Source of the DNA: JANQOH01 sp965242575
Lineage (GTDB): Bacteria > Pseudomonadota > Alphaproteobacteria > UBA7887
NCBI GenBank assembly: GCA_965242575.1
Contig: OZ251461.1
Coordinates: forward strand, 2,914,001-2,978,000
Direction of reading: 5' to 3'
Length of the DNA: 64,000 bases
In this document: piece after piece, positions 50,811-58,901 of the stretch
Layout: every line of letters starts with the position of its first letter
Position numbering within the stretch: the first letter of the stretch is position 1
Translations under genes and position numbers: made by a program
The notes under the pieces: generated by a model
Database searches by the model: none
Told to the model about the DNA's origin: nothing
Seen by the model: only the letters and a program-made list of their open reading frames with translations

Positions 50811-51529
50811 ACATTGAAGATGTGCTGACGGAGAGGTATTTCCGTTACAGAGGGATGTGTTCGTGGCTGCCTCATGTGCGTGATGAATTTGACCGCACCT
50901 ATATTCGCAATTTGCGCAAATTTCTTCGCTTGAAGAGAGAATCTGGATACAATATCTATCCGGCAGCCGAACAAGTTTTTCTGGCTCTGGAGGTGACTCC
51001 GTTGTCTAGAGTTAAGGTAGTTATTATTGGTCAAGATCCGTATCACAACGGACGGGCTGATGGGCTTGCTTTCTCAACGAGCGGTGGATCGTCTACGCCT
51101 CCTGCTTTGACAACAATTATTAAGGCGATAAATTATGACGAGTCTATTTCCGGGAACATGTCGACACGTGGAAGAACATACAGCCTATACAGCTGGGCAA
51201 CTCAGGGCGTATTACTACTGAACGCGGTATTGTCCGTGAAGGAGGGGTGTGCAAAATCACATTACTATCGTGGGTGGGAGCAATTTACCGACAAAATCGT
51301 TGAGGCAATAAATGAACGCCGAAGGAATGTGGTATTTTTGCTATGGGGTAAAAAGGCACAGAAGAAATCGGTCCATATATGTAGAGAAAAACACCATGTG
51401 CTGTGCGCTCCTCATCCCGCGGCCCGGGGCGCAAAGAGAGAGGAATTTAAGCAGGCTAGACACTTTTCTGAAGCTAACCGCATATTAGAACAGTTCAATG
51501 CGGGTGCGATCAATTGGTACTTGCCATGA
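50807..51529 (+). CDS. Family-1-like uracil-DNA glycosylase, variant
   Basis: This 240-residue Ung-like enzyme should excise uracil, or another altered pyrimidine, from DNA. The water-activating motif GQDPYHNGRADGLAFS and LLLNAVLSV are conserved. The minor-groove loop normally reading HPSPLS is here HPAARG, keeping the His but changing the intercalation loop. The gene is strikingly AT-rich compared with all neighbours and is translationally coupled to the nuclease-like gene, so it was probably acquired and is not the housekeeping ung. Confidence 0.88.
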   Translation: MNIEDVLTERYFRYRGMCSWLPHVRDEFDRTYIRNLRKFLRLKRESGYNIYPAAEQVFLALEVTPLSRVKVVIIGQDPYHNGRADGLAFSTSGGSSTPPALTTIIKAINYDESISGNMSTRGRTYSLYSWATQGVLLLNAVLSVKEGCAKSHYYRGWEQFTDKIVEAINERRRNVVFLLWGKKAQKKSVHICREKHHVLCAPHPAARGAKREEFKQARHFSEANRILEQFNAGAINWYLP

Positions 51530-51560
51530 TTTCCGATATGATCGTGTTTCGTTCGCCCAC

Positions 51561-51773
51561 CTAACCGAATACCTTGAAGCCGATCATGATCGCGATAAGC
51601 TTGGCGGCTTGCAACCGCAAAGCACGGGTGACACGCGCTTCAATCTCGGTAAGATTCGGTTTCCGGGGCCGCCCGGCGGCAGCGCCATAGGGGCCAGTAC
51701 GCCGCTTGTGCCGAGGGTTATTACCCCAAGCTTGACTCTTAAGTCGATTCAGCTCACATATCGCATGATCGGT
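51561..51773 (-). pseudogene. Decayed chimeric gene tail ending in a DUF1640-like membrane helix
   Basis: A 70-codon minus-strand frame without a start codon reads CELNRLKSQAWGNNPRHKRR, then GRPRKPN (AT-hook-like), then RALRLQAAKLIAIMIGFKVF and a stop. The last 20 residues are nearly the same as the end of the DUF1640 protein at 52545 (RALWLQAAGLVAIMVGLKIF). The first part is of unknown origin. It is a relic of a fusion between a DUF1640-like gene and another gene. Confidence 0.5.
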
Positions 51774-51796
51774 TTACACGCTCGGCCAGAGGGGGG

Positions 51797-52132
51797 GTGC
51801 GTACAATGGCGGCTCGGCAGGCGAAGACCGAACGCGTGCAAATGCGCATCGAACCGGCGGCGAAGCGGGTGTTGGAGCGCGCCGCCGCGTTGTCGAATAC
51901 GACGGTTTCGGGTTTCGTGATAAGCAATGCGCTTGAAGCGGCGGCCCGCGCGATCCGGGAGCACGAGCGGATCGTCCTGAGCGATCGGGACTGGGAGCTG
52001 TTCTTCGGCGCCCTCGTCGATCCCCCCGAACCGAATGCTGCGCTGCGCGAGGCGTTCGCGACCCACGAACGCCTGATCGCGACGCCCCCGCCGCGTGACC
52101 TTCGCCATCGAGGCGCTGGAGCGGCGGCATGA
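51797..52132 (+). CDS. DUF1778 (TacA-type) antitoxin
   Basis: This 111-residue protein has the ribbon-helix-helix N-terminus of DUF1778 antitoxins (ERVQMRIEPAAKRVLERAA, TTVSGFVISNALEAA) and the C-terminal WELFFGALVDPPEPNAALRE peptide that blocks the acetyltransferase toxin. An internal ATG at 51806 is an alternative start. The 3' end overlaps the toxin gene. The antitoxin frame is intact although the toxin is broken. Confidence 0.88.
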   Translation: MRTMAARQAKTERVQMRIEPAAKRVLERAAALSNTTVSGFVISNALEAAARAIREHERIVLSDRDWELFFGALVDPPEPNAALREAFATHERLIATPPPRDLRHRGAGAAA

Positions 52133-52483
52133 CCGGTCGCGGTTCGCTTGCGGCTCCGCGCCTCTTGACCGGTACATCCGCGAGCTGGCGTCGCAGGACG
52201 TTCGACGCCGGACGGCGCGGGTTTTCGTCGCCGTCCCGGAGGGAGGCGGCGCCGAGGTGGCGGGGTTCTACACGCTGAGCGCCGGGAGCATCGCGCGAGA
52301 CGCCTTGCCGAAGGCGGCGACGCGGCGGTTGCCGCGCTATGCCGTCCCCGTGGCGTTGCTCGGTCGTCTGGCCGTGGACCGCGGCTATGGCGGCGGGGCT
52401 TGGGAACGTCCCTTCTGGCGGATGTTCTCCGCCGGGTTGCCCGCGCCGGTGCAACGGTTGTAATCAGAGCAACGAACCGCTGA
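52095..52483 (+). pseudogene. GNAT acetyltransferase (TacT-type) toxin, frameshifted and truncated
   Basis: The gene starts at GTG 52095 and encodes FAIEALERRHDRSRFACG, LDRYIRELASQD and AGFYTLSAGSI, as in TacT toxins that acetylate aminoacyl-tRNA. Near 52390-52400 the frame shifts: the acetyl-CoA loop RGLGTSLLADVLRRVARAG is in another frame, which stops at 52483. The C-terminal ~40 residues with the catalytic Tyr are absent. The toxin is therefore inactive. Confidence 0.85.
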
Positions 52484-52544
52484 AATTGTAGGAGTCGCAC
52501 ATCGCCGCCATCCGGCGGAGCATGGCGATGCCGCGTTCGCCCGC

Positions 52545-52790
52545 CTATCCGAATATCTTGAGGCCGACCATGATCGCGACGAGTCCGGCGGCTTGTAGCC
52601 ACAAGGCGCGGTAAATTCGCGCTTCAAGCGCGCCGCCCTCGGCTTTCAGATCGGCTTTCGTCGCCAGCTCGTCGCCATCCGCGCCTATGGCGTGACGAAC
52701 GACAGTCGTTATCGCCTCGGCCTGACGTTCGTCGAATTCGGCTCCGCGCAGCGTCTTCGCGGCGGCCAGGGTATCGAAGGCTTGGCTCAT
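52545..52790 (-). CDS. DUF1640 (CCDC90-like) small membrane protein
   Basis: This 81-residue protein begins MSQAFDTLAAAKTLRGAEF, has a short coiled coil (LATKADLKAEGGALEARIYR) and ends with a membrane helix (AAGLVAIMVGLKIFG). This is the DUF1640/CCDC90 pattern; bacterial members are uncharacterised. Related copies or relics occur at 6568, 9601 and 51561, so the family is unusually repeated in this window. Confidence 0.8.
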   Translation of the reverse strand: MSQAFDTLAAAKTLRGAEFDERQAEAITTVVRHAIGADGDELATKADLKAEGGALEARIYRALWLQAAGLVAIMVGLKIFG

Positions 52791-52974
52791 GAACCGTCTC
52801 CCGTGGTCGGCGCTCCGCGCGGCCCGCGCGCGGCGTTCATGCGCGCAATCTGCATCGGCGCTCCGCGGATTGCAAGGGCGGACCGCGTGCGGCGAAACGC
52901 GCTCGATGTATCTTTCGGCGATCAGCCGTTTGCAAGCGTGAGAGATAGATAAAGCCGCCTTTTAGGGGGTTAAA

Positions 52975-53067
52975 ATGATCGACAGCGTTATTTATCCATC
53001 GCTTGTATTTCTCATCATTCTTGTGAGGGCGGGCATTCCTTTCAAGAAAAGCGATACCGCGACTTGA
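52975..53067 (+). CDS. Possible 30-residue hydrophobic peptide
   Basis: An AT-rich ATG frame with a strong agggggt site 5-6 bp upstream codes for a peptide with a membrane-spanning core (YPSLVFLIILVRAGI) and a charged tail (FKKSDTAT). The size and layout resemble small membrane toxins or regulatory peptides. There is no homology support. The rest of 52791-53237 shows only the palindrome at 53076. Confidence 0.35.
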   Translation: MIDSVIYPSLVFLIILVRAGIPFKKSDTAT

Positions 53068-53075
53068 AGATCGAG

Positions 53076-53095
53076 ATTCTCGCTTTCGCGAGAAT
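53076..53095. repeat. Short palindromic repeat (attctcgctttcgcgagaat)
   Basis: An 8-bp stem with a tttc loop. This type of 'attccCGCTTTCGCGGGAAT' hairpin is scattered through many proteobacterial genomes as an extragenic palindrome. Confidence 0.6.
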
Positions 53096-53237
53096 GACGA
53101 GATAGATCGAGCAAAAACAGATTCGGAATCGGGCCGGTCCCGATCGCCCCGGTCCGGCGCGGCGCGGGCCTCCCCGGGCGCCCGGCCAGCGGCGCTTCAT
53201 CCTTGCAATTCCGGCGCCGCATGCCAGAAATGCGAGG

Positions 53238-54393
53238 ATGCTGGCGCGTCGACAATCGCAGACCGTGCTCGCCCGGCTGGAGCAATTTCCGGCCGTGGCG
53301 CTGCTCGGCCCGCGCCAGTCGGGCAAGACCACCCTCGCCCATGGCGTCGCGCGGGGCCGGCCGAGCGTCTATCTCGACCTCGAGGCGCCGGCGGACCGGG
53401 CGAAACTCTCCGACGCGGCGCTGTATCTCGCCGGCCACGCCGATAAACTCGTGGTCCTCGACGAGGTCCAGCGCGCGCCCGAGCTGTTCCGGACGCTGCG
53501 CGGGGTCATCGACGCCGGTCGGCGGCGCGGGCCGCTTCCTGCTGCTCGGCTCCGCGTCGATGGACCTGCTCCGGCAGTCCGGCGAGAGCCTCGCCGGGCG
53601 CATCGCCCATGCGGAGCTGGCGCCGTTCGACGCGCTGGAGGTCGCGCCGGACGCGCGCGAGCGCCTTTGGATCCGCGGCGGCTTTCCGGACAGCTTCCTC
53701 GCCGCGAGCGACGAGGCCAGCGCCGTCTGGCGCGAGAATTTCATCCGCACGTATCTGGAGCGCGACATCCCGCGGCTGGGGCCGCGCATCCCGGCGGAAA
53801 CCCTGCGCCGCTTCTGGACCATGCTCGCCCACCGCCAGGGCGCGCCGCTGAACGCGGCGGAACTGGCGCGCGGCCTCGCCGTGGACGGGAAGACCGTCGC
53901 CCGCTACCTGGACCTTCTGGTTGACCTCCTCCTCGTCCGCCGCCTGCCGCCCTTCCGCGCCTCCGCCGGCAAGCGGCTGGTGAAGTCGCCGAGGGTCTAT
54001 GTGCGCGACAGCGGCGTCGTCCACGCGCTCCTGCGCCTCGACGACCGCGAGGCGGCGCTCGGCCACCCGGTCGCCGGCGGCAGTTGGGAGGGCTTCGTTC
54101 TCGAAAACCTGCTCTGCGCCGCCCCCGGGCGGACGGAGGCGTCGTTTTACCGCACCGCCGCGGGCGCGGAGATCGACCTGGTCCTCGATCTGCCCGGCGG
54201 CGCGCGATGGGCGGTGGAAATCAAGCGCGGCCTGGCGCCCACGCTCGGAAAGGGCTTTTACCGCGCCCGCGACGACGTGAAACCGGATCGCGCATTCGTC
54301 GTGTATTCCGGCGACGAGCGCTACCCGATGGCGGAGGGAGTCGAGGCCGTCGGCGTGACGGAAATGGCGGCGCTCCTGGCCGGGGCGCGATAA
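53238..54393 (+). pseudogene. AAA_14/DUF4143 ATPase, frameshifted
   Basis: The first frame encodes AVALLGPRQSGKTTLAHGVA (Walker A) and KLVVLDEVQRAPELFRTL (Walker B). Near 53,520-53,530 one extra base moves the rest to another frame: FLLLGSASMDLLRQ, FIRTYLERDIPRLG, the winged-helix AELARGLAVDGKTVARYLDL and the DUF4143 domain with EIDLVLDLPGG...WAVEIKRG. All parts of a ~385-residue protein are present. The family is common near toxin-antitoxin genes; its function is poorly known. Confidence 0.9.
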
Positions 54394-54454
54394 CGCCGAT
54401 GCCCGCCGGGCCGGATCGCGGCGGGCGGCCCGCTGTCCGGACGTGTCATCGCGA

Positions 54455-55627
54455 TCACGCCTGCGTCCTCCAGGCCGGTCGGCCGGCCCGCAGCGGGCGG
54501 GCGAAGGCGCGGACGTCGGCGACGAGCAACTCCGGCTCCTCCATCGCGGCGAAATGGCCGCCGCGCGGCATGTCGGTCCAGCGGGCGATGTTGTAGGCCG
54601 TCTCGGCGTAGGAGCGCGGCGGCCAGCGGATGAACTCGGCGGGAAAGGCGGCGACTCCCACCGGCGCCTCCACCCGCCCGCCCTCGGGCAGGAGCCCGTC
54701 GCCCGACTTGCGGTGGCCGTAATAGATCCAGGTCGCAGTGTTGAACGTCCGGGTGACGAGATACGCCATGACGTTGTCGAGAAGCCGATCCTTGGAATAC
54801 ACGCCGTCCAGATCGCCGCTGCGCAGGTCCGACCAGGCATGGAACTTCTCGATTATCCACGCGGCGGCGCCCACGGGGCTGTCCATCATCGCGTAGGACA
54901 GGGTCTGCGGCTTCGTCGCATGCTGGCGCAGATACGAGGCGCCGGCGTCGAAGGTCTTGCGCGCCGCCCGCGCCCATGCCTTCTCCTCCGCGCTGCGCGG
55001 CGCCGCGCCGGCCGCGCGCACGCCCATCATGTTGAGGTGGATTCCGGCGCAGGGCGGCGCGTGCTCGAACCCGATCCACGACGAGATCGCCGCGCCCCAG
55101 TCGCCGCCCTGGGCGAAGAACCGCCGGTAACCGAGCGTCTCCGCCATCAGTTTCGCGAACAGCGCGGCGACGGCGCGGGGGCCGATGGGGCGCGGCGGCT
55201 TGCCCGACCAGCCGTAGCCCGGAAGGCTCGGCGCCACCACGTCGAACGAATCCTCCGCCCGCCCGCCGAATCGCTCCGGATGCGCCAGCGGCTCCAGCAC
55301 GTCCATGAACTCGAACACCGAACCGGGCCAGCCGTGGCTCACCAGCAGCGGCGCCGGGTCGGGGCCGCTCCCGCGCAGGTGGATGTAGTGCACGTCCAGC
55401 CCATCGACCCGGGCGGTGAATTGGGGGAAGCGGTTGAGCGCCGCTTCGGCTCTGCGCCAGTCGTAGGAGTCGAGCCAGTGCGCGGCCAGCGCCTTCATGT
55501 AGGCGAAGTCCGCGCCGTAGGCCCAGCCGCCGTCCTCGGGCGCCTCGTGCCACGGGAAGGCCGCGACGCGGGCGCGGATGTCGTCCAGAACCCCGTCGGG
55601 CACGGACACGGCGAACGGAGTCGGCAT
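54455..55627 (-). CDS. Epoxide hydrolase family protein (alpha/beta hydrolase)
   Basis: This 390-residue protein has an N-terminal epoxide hydrolase domain (FPWHEAPEDGGWAYGADFAY) and an alpha/beta hydrolase core with the oxyanion motif SHGWPGSVFEF and the nucleophile elbow GGDWGAAISSW (Asp). The catalytic His is in RGGHFAAMEEPE. It should open epoxides by adding water; the natural substrate is unknown. It is co-directional with the SDR gene upstream (15-bp gap). Confidence 0.93.
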   Translation of the reverse strand: MPTPFAVSVPDGVLDDIRARVAAFPWHEAPEDGGWAYGADFAYMKALAAHWLDSYDWRRAEAALNRFPQFTARVDGLDVHYIHLRGSGPDPAPLLVSHGWPGSVFEFMDVLEPLAHPERFGGRAEDSFDVVAPSLPGYGWSGKPPRPIGPRAVAALFAKLMAETLGYRRFFAQGGDWGAAISSWIGFEHAPPCAGIHLNMMGVRAAGAAPRSAEEKAWARAARKTFDAGASYLRQHATKPQTLSYAMMDSPVGAAAWIIEKFHAWSDLRSGDLDGVYSKDRLLDNVMAYLVTRTFNTATWIYYGHRKSGDGLLPEGGRVEAPVGVAAFPAEFIRWPPRSYAETAYNIARWTDMPRGGHFAAMEEPELLVADVRAFARPLRAGRPAWRTQA

Positions 55628-55642
55628 CGCGTCCTCCCCGGA

Positions 55643-56407
55643 TCAGTCGATGGAAAAGCCGCTATCGACGGCGATCGTCTGGCCGGTCGTCCGCGCCGAC
55701 TCGTCGGAGGCGAGGTAGAGCGCAAGCCGGGCTACGTCCTCGGGCTCGATCAAGCCGACCAGGTGGCGTTCGGCCATCCCCTGGATCGCCGGGTCGCGTT
55801 CGAGCATCGCCGTCACCCGCGCGGTGCGCACCGTCCCCGGCGCCAGCGCGTTCACGCGGATTCCGCGCGGGCCGTATTCCACCGCCATCGACCGCGTGAG
55901 CGCCGCCACCCCGCCCTTGGCGGCGGTGTAGCAGTCGCGCCCCGGCAGGCCGTTCAGCGCCACGCTCGACGCGGTGTTGACCACCGATCCGCCGCCGGCC
56001 GCGACCAGATGCGGCAGGCCGTGCTTGCACACGAGGAAGGTGCCGAACAGGTCGAGGCCGATGGCGCGCCAGAACTCCTCCTCCGGAGCCTCGGTCACCG
56101 GGCCGTCGGCGGGGGTCGCCCCGCCCGCGTTGTTGTAGAGCGTATCGAGGCCGCCGAACCGCTCCGCCGCCGCGCCCACGGCCTCCGCCACCGCCGCGCT
56201 CCGGGTGACGTCGGCGGCCAGGAACACGGCCTCGCCCCTTGCTTCGGCGGCGCCATTCGCCAGCTGCGCCGTCCGGGCGCCGCCCTCCTCGTCGATGTCG
56301 GCGATGGTCACCCGCGCGCCTTCCGCCGCGAACAGGACCGCCGCCGCCCGGCCGATCCCCTTCGCGCCGCCGGTGAGGAAAACCCGCTTCCCGTCCAACC
56401 TGCCCAT
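55643..56407 (-). CDS. SDR family oxidoreductase
   Basis: This 254-residue classical short-chain dehydrogenase has the TGGAKGIG cofactor motif, NNAG, the catalytic Ser (NTASSVAL) and YTAAKGGVAALTRSMA, and ends in TTGQTIAVDSGFSID. It is probably an alcohol or 3-oxoacyl-type dehydrogenase. It forms a two-gene unit with the epoxide hydrolase, suggesting degradation of a hydrophobic compound. The 146 bp upstream show no clear site. Confidence 0.93.
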   Translation of the reverse strand: MGRLDGKRVFLTGGAKGIGRAAAVLFAAEGARVTIADIDEEGGARTAQLANGAAEARGEAVFLAADVTRSAAVAEAVGAAAERFGGLDTLYNNAGGATPADGPVTEAPEEEFWRAIGLDLFGTFLVCKHGLPHLVAAGGGSVVNTASSVALNGLPGRDCYTAAKGGVAALTRSMAVEYGPRGIRVNALAPGTVRTARVTAMLERDPAIQGMAERHLVGLIEPEDVARLALYLASDESARTTGQTIAVDSGFSID

Positions 56408-56553
56408 CGCCGAATCCTCCCGCGAGCGCGCTCCATACCCGCCGCCCCGCCATCATAGAGCCCGCGCGGTTTCTACCGCCATACGAGGCGTGTCTGACGA
56501 TTACGGGGGAGCGGCGACATCGGGCTGGACGCGGGACGGCGGCGGAATCCCAT

Positions 56554-57162
56554 TTACGCCGACCGCGCGCGGTTCTCCCGCCGGCTTCGAATACGCCGCT
56601 CCTCGTGGCCGATGGAGACACGGTGCGGGAACACAACGAGATTCGATACGTCCGGAGCCTTGGCCGAGGGCGCGAGAAAAGCTTCGAGCGATGGTTCGCC
56701 CGCCAACGCCGCGCCGAGTTCCTGCGTCGGCGCGGCGACGGCCCGAGAGCGCACCGCGGGCGGCGCCCCCGAACGCTTCCTCCGCGGATAATCCCGCCAA
56801 TCGCCAGTCAGTTCCTGAACCGAGGTCGTCACTCTGGCGCGACAGATCGATGCGCCGAAATCGACCACATTGTCGAGAGCGACCGATACGGGGAAAACGG
56901 CATAACGAGGATCGATCAGGTGCATGGTGGGTGGGGTGAACGTTGCGACCAACGCCTGGACTTCCAAAAGAGCAATTCTCGGACTGGGTGACAAATACAG
57001 CAAATGATAATTGCCAGAACCAGAATTGAATCGGCTAACCGACCGTGACGTATGCATGAAATGCAGCGGCTGTCCACGATGAGCGTTGCGCACGGCGCGA
57101 TACCATATCCTGGATGCCAGAGAAATCCTCGGCAGGCGCCCACCGGCGCCGGTCAGTTTCAC
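56554..57162 (-). CDS. RES-domain toxin (NAD-degrading type)
   Basis: This 202-residue RES protein has WYRAV near the N-terminus, SRFNSGSGNYHLLYLSPSP and RIALLEVQALV, and SNLVVFPHRVS later, which form the NAD-binding fold of RES toxins. It starts at GTG 57162, overlapping the antitoxin stop (GTGA). RES toxins break down NAD+ when released from the antitoxin. Confidence 0.85.
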   Translation of the reverse strand: MKLTGAGGRLPRISLASRIWYRAVRNAHRGQPLHFMHTSRSVSRFNSGSGNYHLLYLSPSPRIALLEVQALVATFTPPTMHLIDPRYAVFPVSVALDNVVDFGASICRARVTTSVQELTGDWRDYPRRKRSGAPPAVRSRAVAAPTQELGAALAGEPSLEAFLAPSAKAPDVSNLVVFPHRVSIGHEERRIRSRRENRARSA

Positions 57163-57611
57163 GAAAACACGCCCTGTTCCAGAGCGGACAGGATCATGGC
57201 AAGACGCTCACGTTGCTTCTCGTCGCCTCCAAGCAAGACTCGAGGGCACTCATCCCCCAACGCCGGATTCGGCGCGTCAAGCCACTTGGCGACTCGATCT
57301 TCCGCTTGCCCGCAGGCGGGCTCTTCGGCGGACAAGACCACAAACGGTCGAGCTACCAAATCGGGATCGTACCTACCCATCAGAAATTCTTCGGCCGATA
57401 TCGTTGGAAAATCCGAAACGCCTTCTTCGGCAGGTTGCGCCAGGGCAACGAGTCGCTTGTATAACTCATCCGCGCTGGGTACCGGGGGCACCAGACGCAG
57501 AAACGACCCACCGGACTCCTTGGACCGATATGCCGTTACGCCGGTAACGCACTCATCGGTCGAACCGGATGGAGATCGGAATTCGATCTCTGTCACGCTC
57601 TTGAGATTCAC
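57159..57611 (-). CDS. MbcA/ParS-type antitoxin of the RES toxin
   Basis: The 150-residue protein ends with the toxin-binding Xre/MbcA/ParS domain (VAKWLDAPNPALGDECPRVL, ERLAMILSALEQGVFS). The N-terminal ~95 residues do not show the usual Xre helix-turn-helix, which is unusual. The GTG start at 57611 overlaps the stop of an upstream open frame. Together with the RES gene it forms a type II toxin-antitoxin pair. Confidence 0.78.
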   Translation of the reverse strand: MNLKSVTEIEFRSPSGSTDECVTGVTAYRSKESGGSFLRLVPPVPSADELYKRLVALAQPAEEGVSDFPTISAEEFLMGRYDPDLVARPFVVLSAEEPACGQAEDRVAKWLDAPNPALGDECPRVLLGGDEKQRERLAMILSALEQGVFS

Positions 57612-57751
57612 GGGGACTCCTTCTCGCGCCTAGCCACGCAGGCAGCTTGTACATGCTCTCCAGCGGCGTTGCGATAGTGCTCTACCCCGGCGATGAGGCC
57701 CAAGTCTTCACCGTAGAATGCGCCCTCGCCAGCCGAATCGTCCCGTGATCG
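57608..57751 (-). pseudogene. Relic of a gene formerly coupled to the antitoxin
   Basis: A 47-codon open minus-strand frame without a start codon (SAGEGAFYGEDLGLIAGVEH and on) looks like real alpha-helical protein and ends in a TGA that overlaps the antitoxin GTG start. It appears to be the tail of a lost upstream gene of the operon. I see nothing in 57752-57893. Confidence 0.35.
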
Positions 57752-57893
57752 TCAATTAGTAGTCAGCACCTTCGCCAGCGCCGGGATCGCTACCGTCGGC
57801 GCCTCCGCCTCCGACCGACCATAACGCCCGCAAAGCCCGCGTTTGCACACGGAACTGTGAATCGAAGCCCCTCATCGGTCACGCGAGACCAAT

Positions 57894-58130
57894 TCAGATG
57901 TGTCCGTTGGCCGCGTACACCCCTAGCACACTCATCACCGCCATTCCCGGATCTTCTCCCGGTACATCGTCACGGCCCGGGTTGAGCATTTTGATCCTGG
58001 CGGTTTCCCGAGAGGCGATTTTCTCCGCAGTCGCGCGGCTCATGTGAACTTCGACCGTGACCTCGGACTTCGACGTCGATCCCAGATGCACGACCCAACG
58101 ATCAGGACCGTCTTTCATCACCGTCGCCAT
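57894..58130 (-). CDS. Hypothetical protein, 78 residues
   Basis: A small soluble protein with WVVHLGSTSKSEVTVEVHM and ATAEKIASRETARIKML. A ggagggag ribosome-binding site precedes the ATG at 58130, which supports it as a real gene. No family was recognised. It is monocistronic between the toxin-antitoxin pair and a membrane-protein gene. Confidence 0.55.
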   Translation of the reverse strand: MATVMKDGPDRWVVHLGSTSKSEVTVEVHMSRATAEKIASRETARIKMLNPGRDDVPGEDPGMAVMSVLGVYAANGHI

Positions 58131-58226
58131 GGACTCCCTCCTCGTCTCCTCGCCCGCACAATATGGCGGACTGCTTCACTCGTGTCAACATCCGGATGCC
58201 GGAGACAGGCCGACACCCGTTCGACA

Positions 58227-58706
58227 CTACCAGCGCAGGCTGTAGCGCAGCGCGAGGGCGGCCTCGCCGCCGCGGCCGGCCGCCAGGCCGATGCTCGCGT
58301 CGCGGTCGTCCGAAAAGCGGTAGCGGGCGAGCAGGCCGACGGCTTCGGGCCGCGCCTTCGGGCGGAGCGTCAGGCGCGGGTCGCCGGGGCGAGGCGGCGG
58401 CGCGGCGAAGGCCGCCGCCGCGCCGGCGGGCGCAGGAGTGGTCTCGACGCAATTGCCGGCCGGCTCGTCGGCCGGGCCGGACGCGCATATGAAAGTGCGC
58501 GGCGGCGGCGCGGGAGCGGCGGGAGCGGACTCTTCGTCGGATTTGCTGACGAGGACCATCGCGGCGACCGCCGCCAACACCGCGCCGGCGCTCACCCAGA
58601 GCCCCGTCTCATCCGTCGAATCGTCGGCCGCGCGCCCCGGCGCGGCGCCGGCAAGCGCGGCCATGCAGACGGCTGCGGTTACGCGGATTGGGCGCAAGCG
58701 GTTCAT
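58227..58706 (-). CDS. Exported hypothetical protein with one membrane helix
   Basis: The 159-residue product has a signal peptide (RVTAAVCMAALAGAAPGRAA), a second hydrophobic helix (LWVSAGAVLAAVAAMVLVS), a Pro/Ala-rich linker with two cysteines, and a C-terminal beta-like stretch ending in ALALRYSLRW. A terminal aromatic residue in a beta strand is typical of outer-membrane insertion signals, but the protein is too short for a full barrel. Function unknown. Confidence 0.6.
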   Translation of the reverse strand: MNRLRPIRVTAAVCMAALAGAAPGRAADDSTDETGLWVSAGAVLAAVAAMVLVSKSDEESAPAAPAPPPRTFICASGPADEPAGNCVETTPAPAGAAAAFAAPPPRPGDPRLTLRPKARPEAVGLLARYRFSDDRDASIGLAAGRGGEAALALRYSLRW

Positions 58707-58901
58707 TCCGGCCTCCCGACGACGTGGGGCGGCGACGATAGCAGTTATCGCGGGCGACTGCATCGTCCGGATACGTTCGCTGCGGGAATCGCCGGGCCGC
58801 CGCGGCGGCCGGTCTTGGCGTTTCGCCGCGCCGGCCGTAAACGGCGGGGCGGGAATGCGCGCCGCCGTAGCGCGGGCGCCGGCCATCCAGGGGGAGCCGC
58901 G

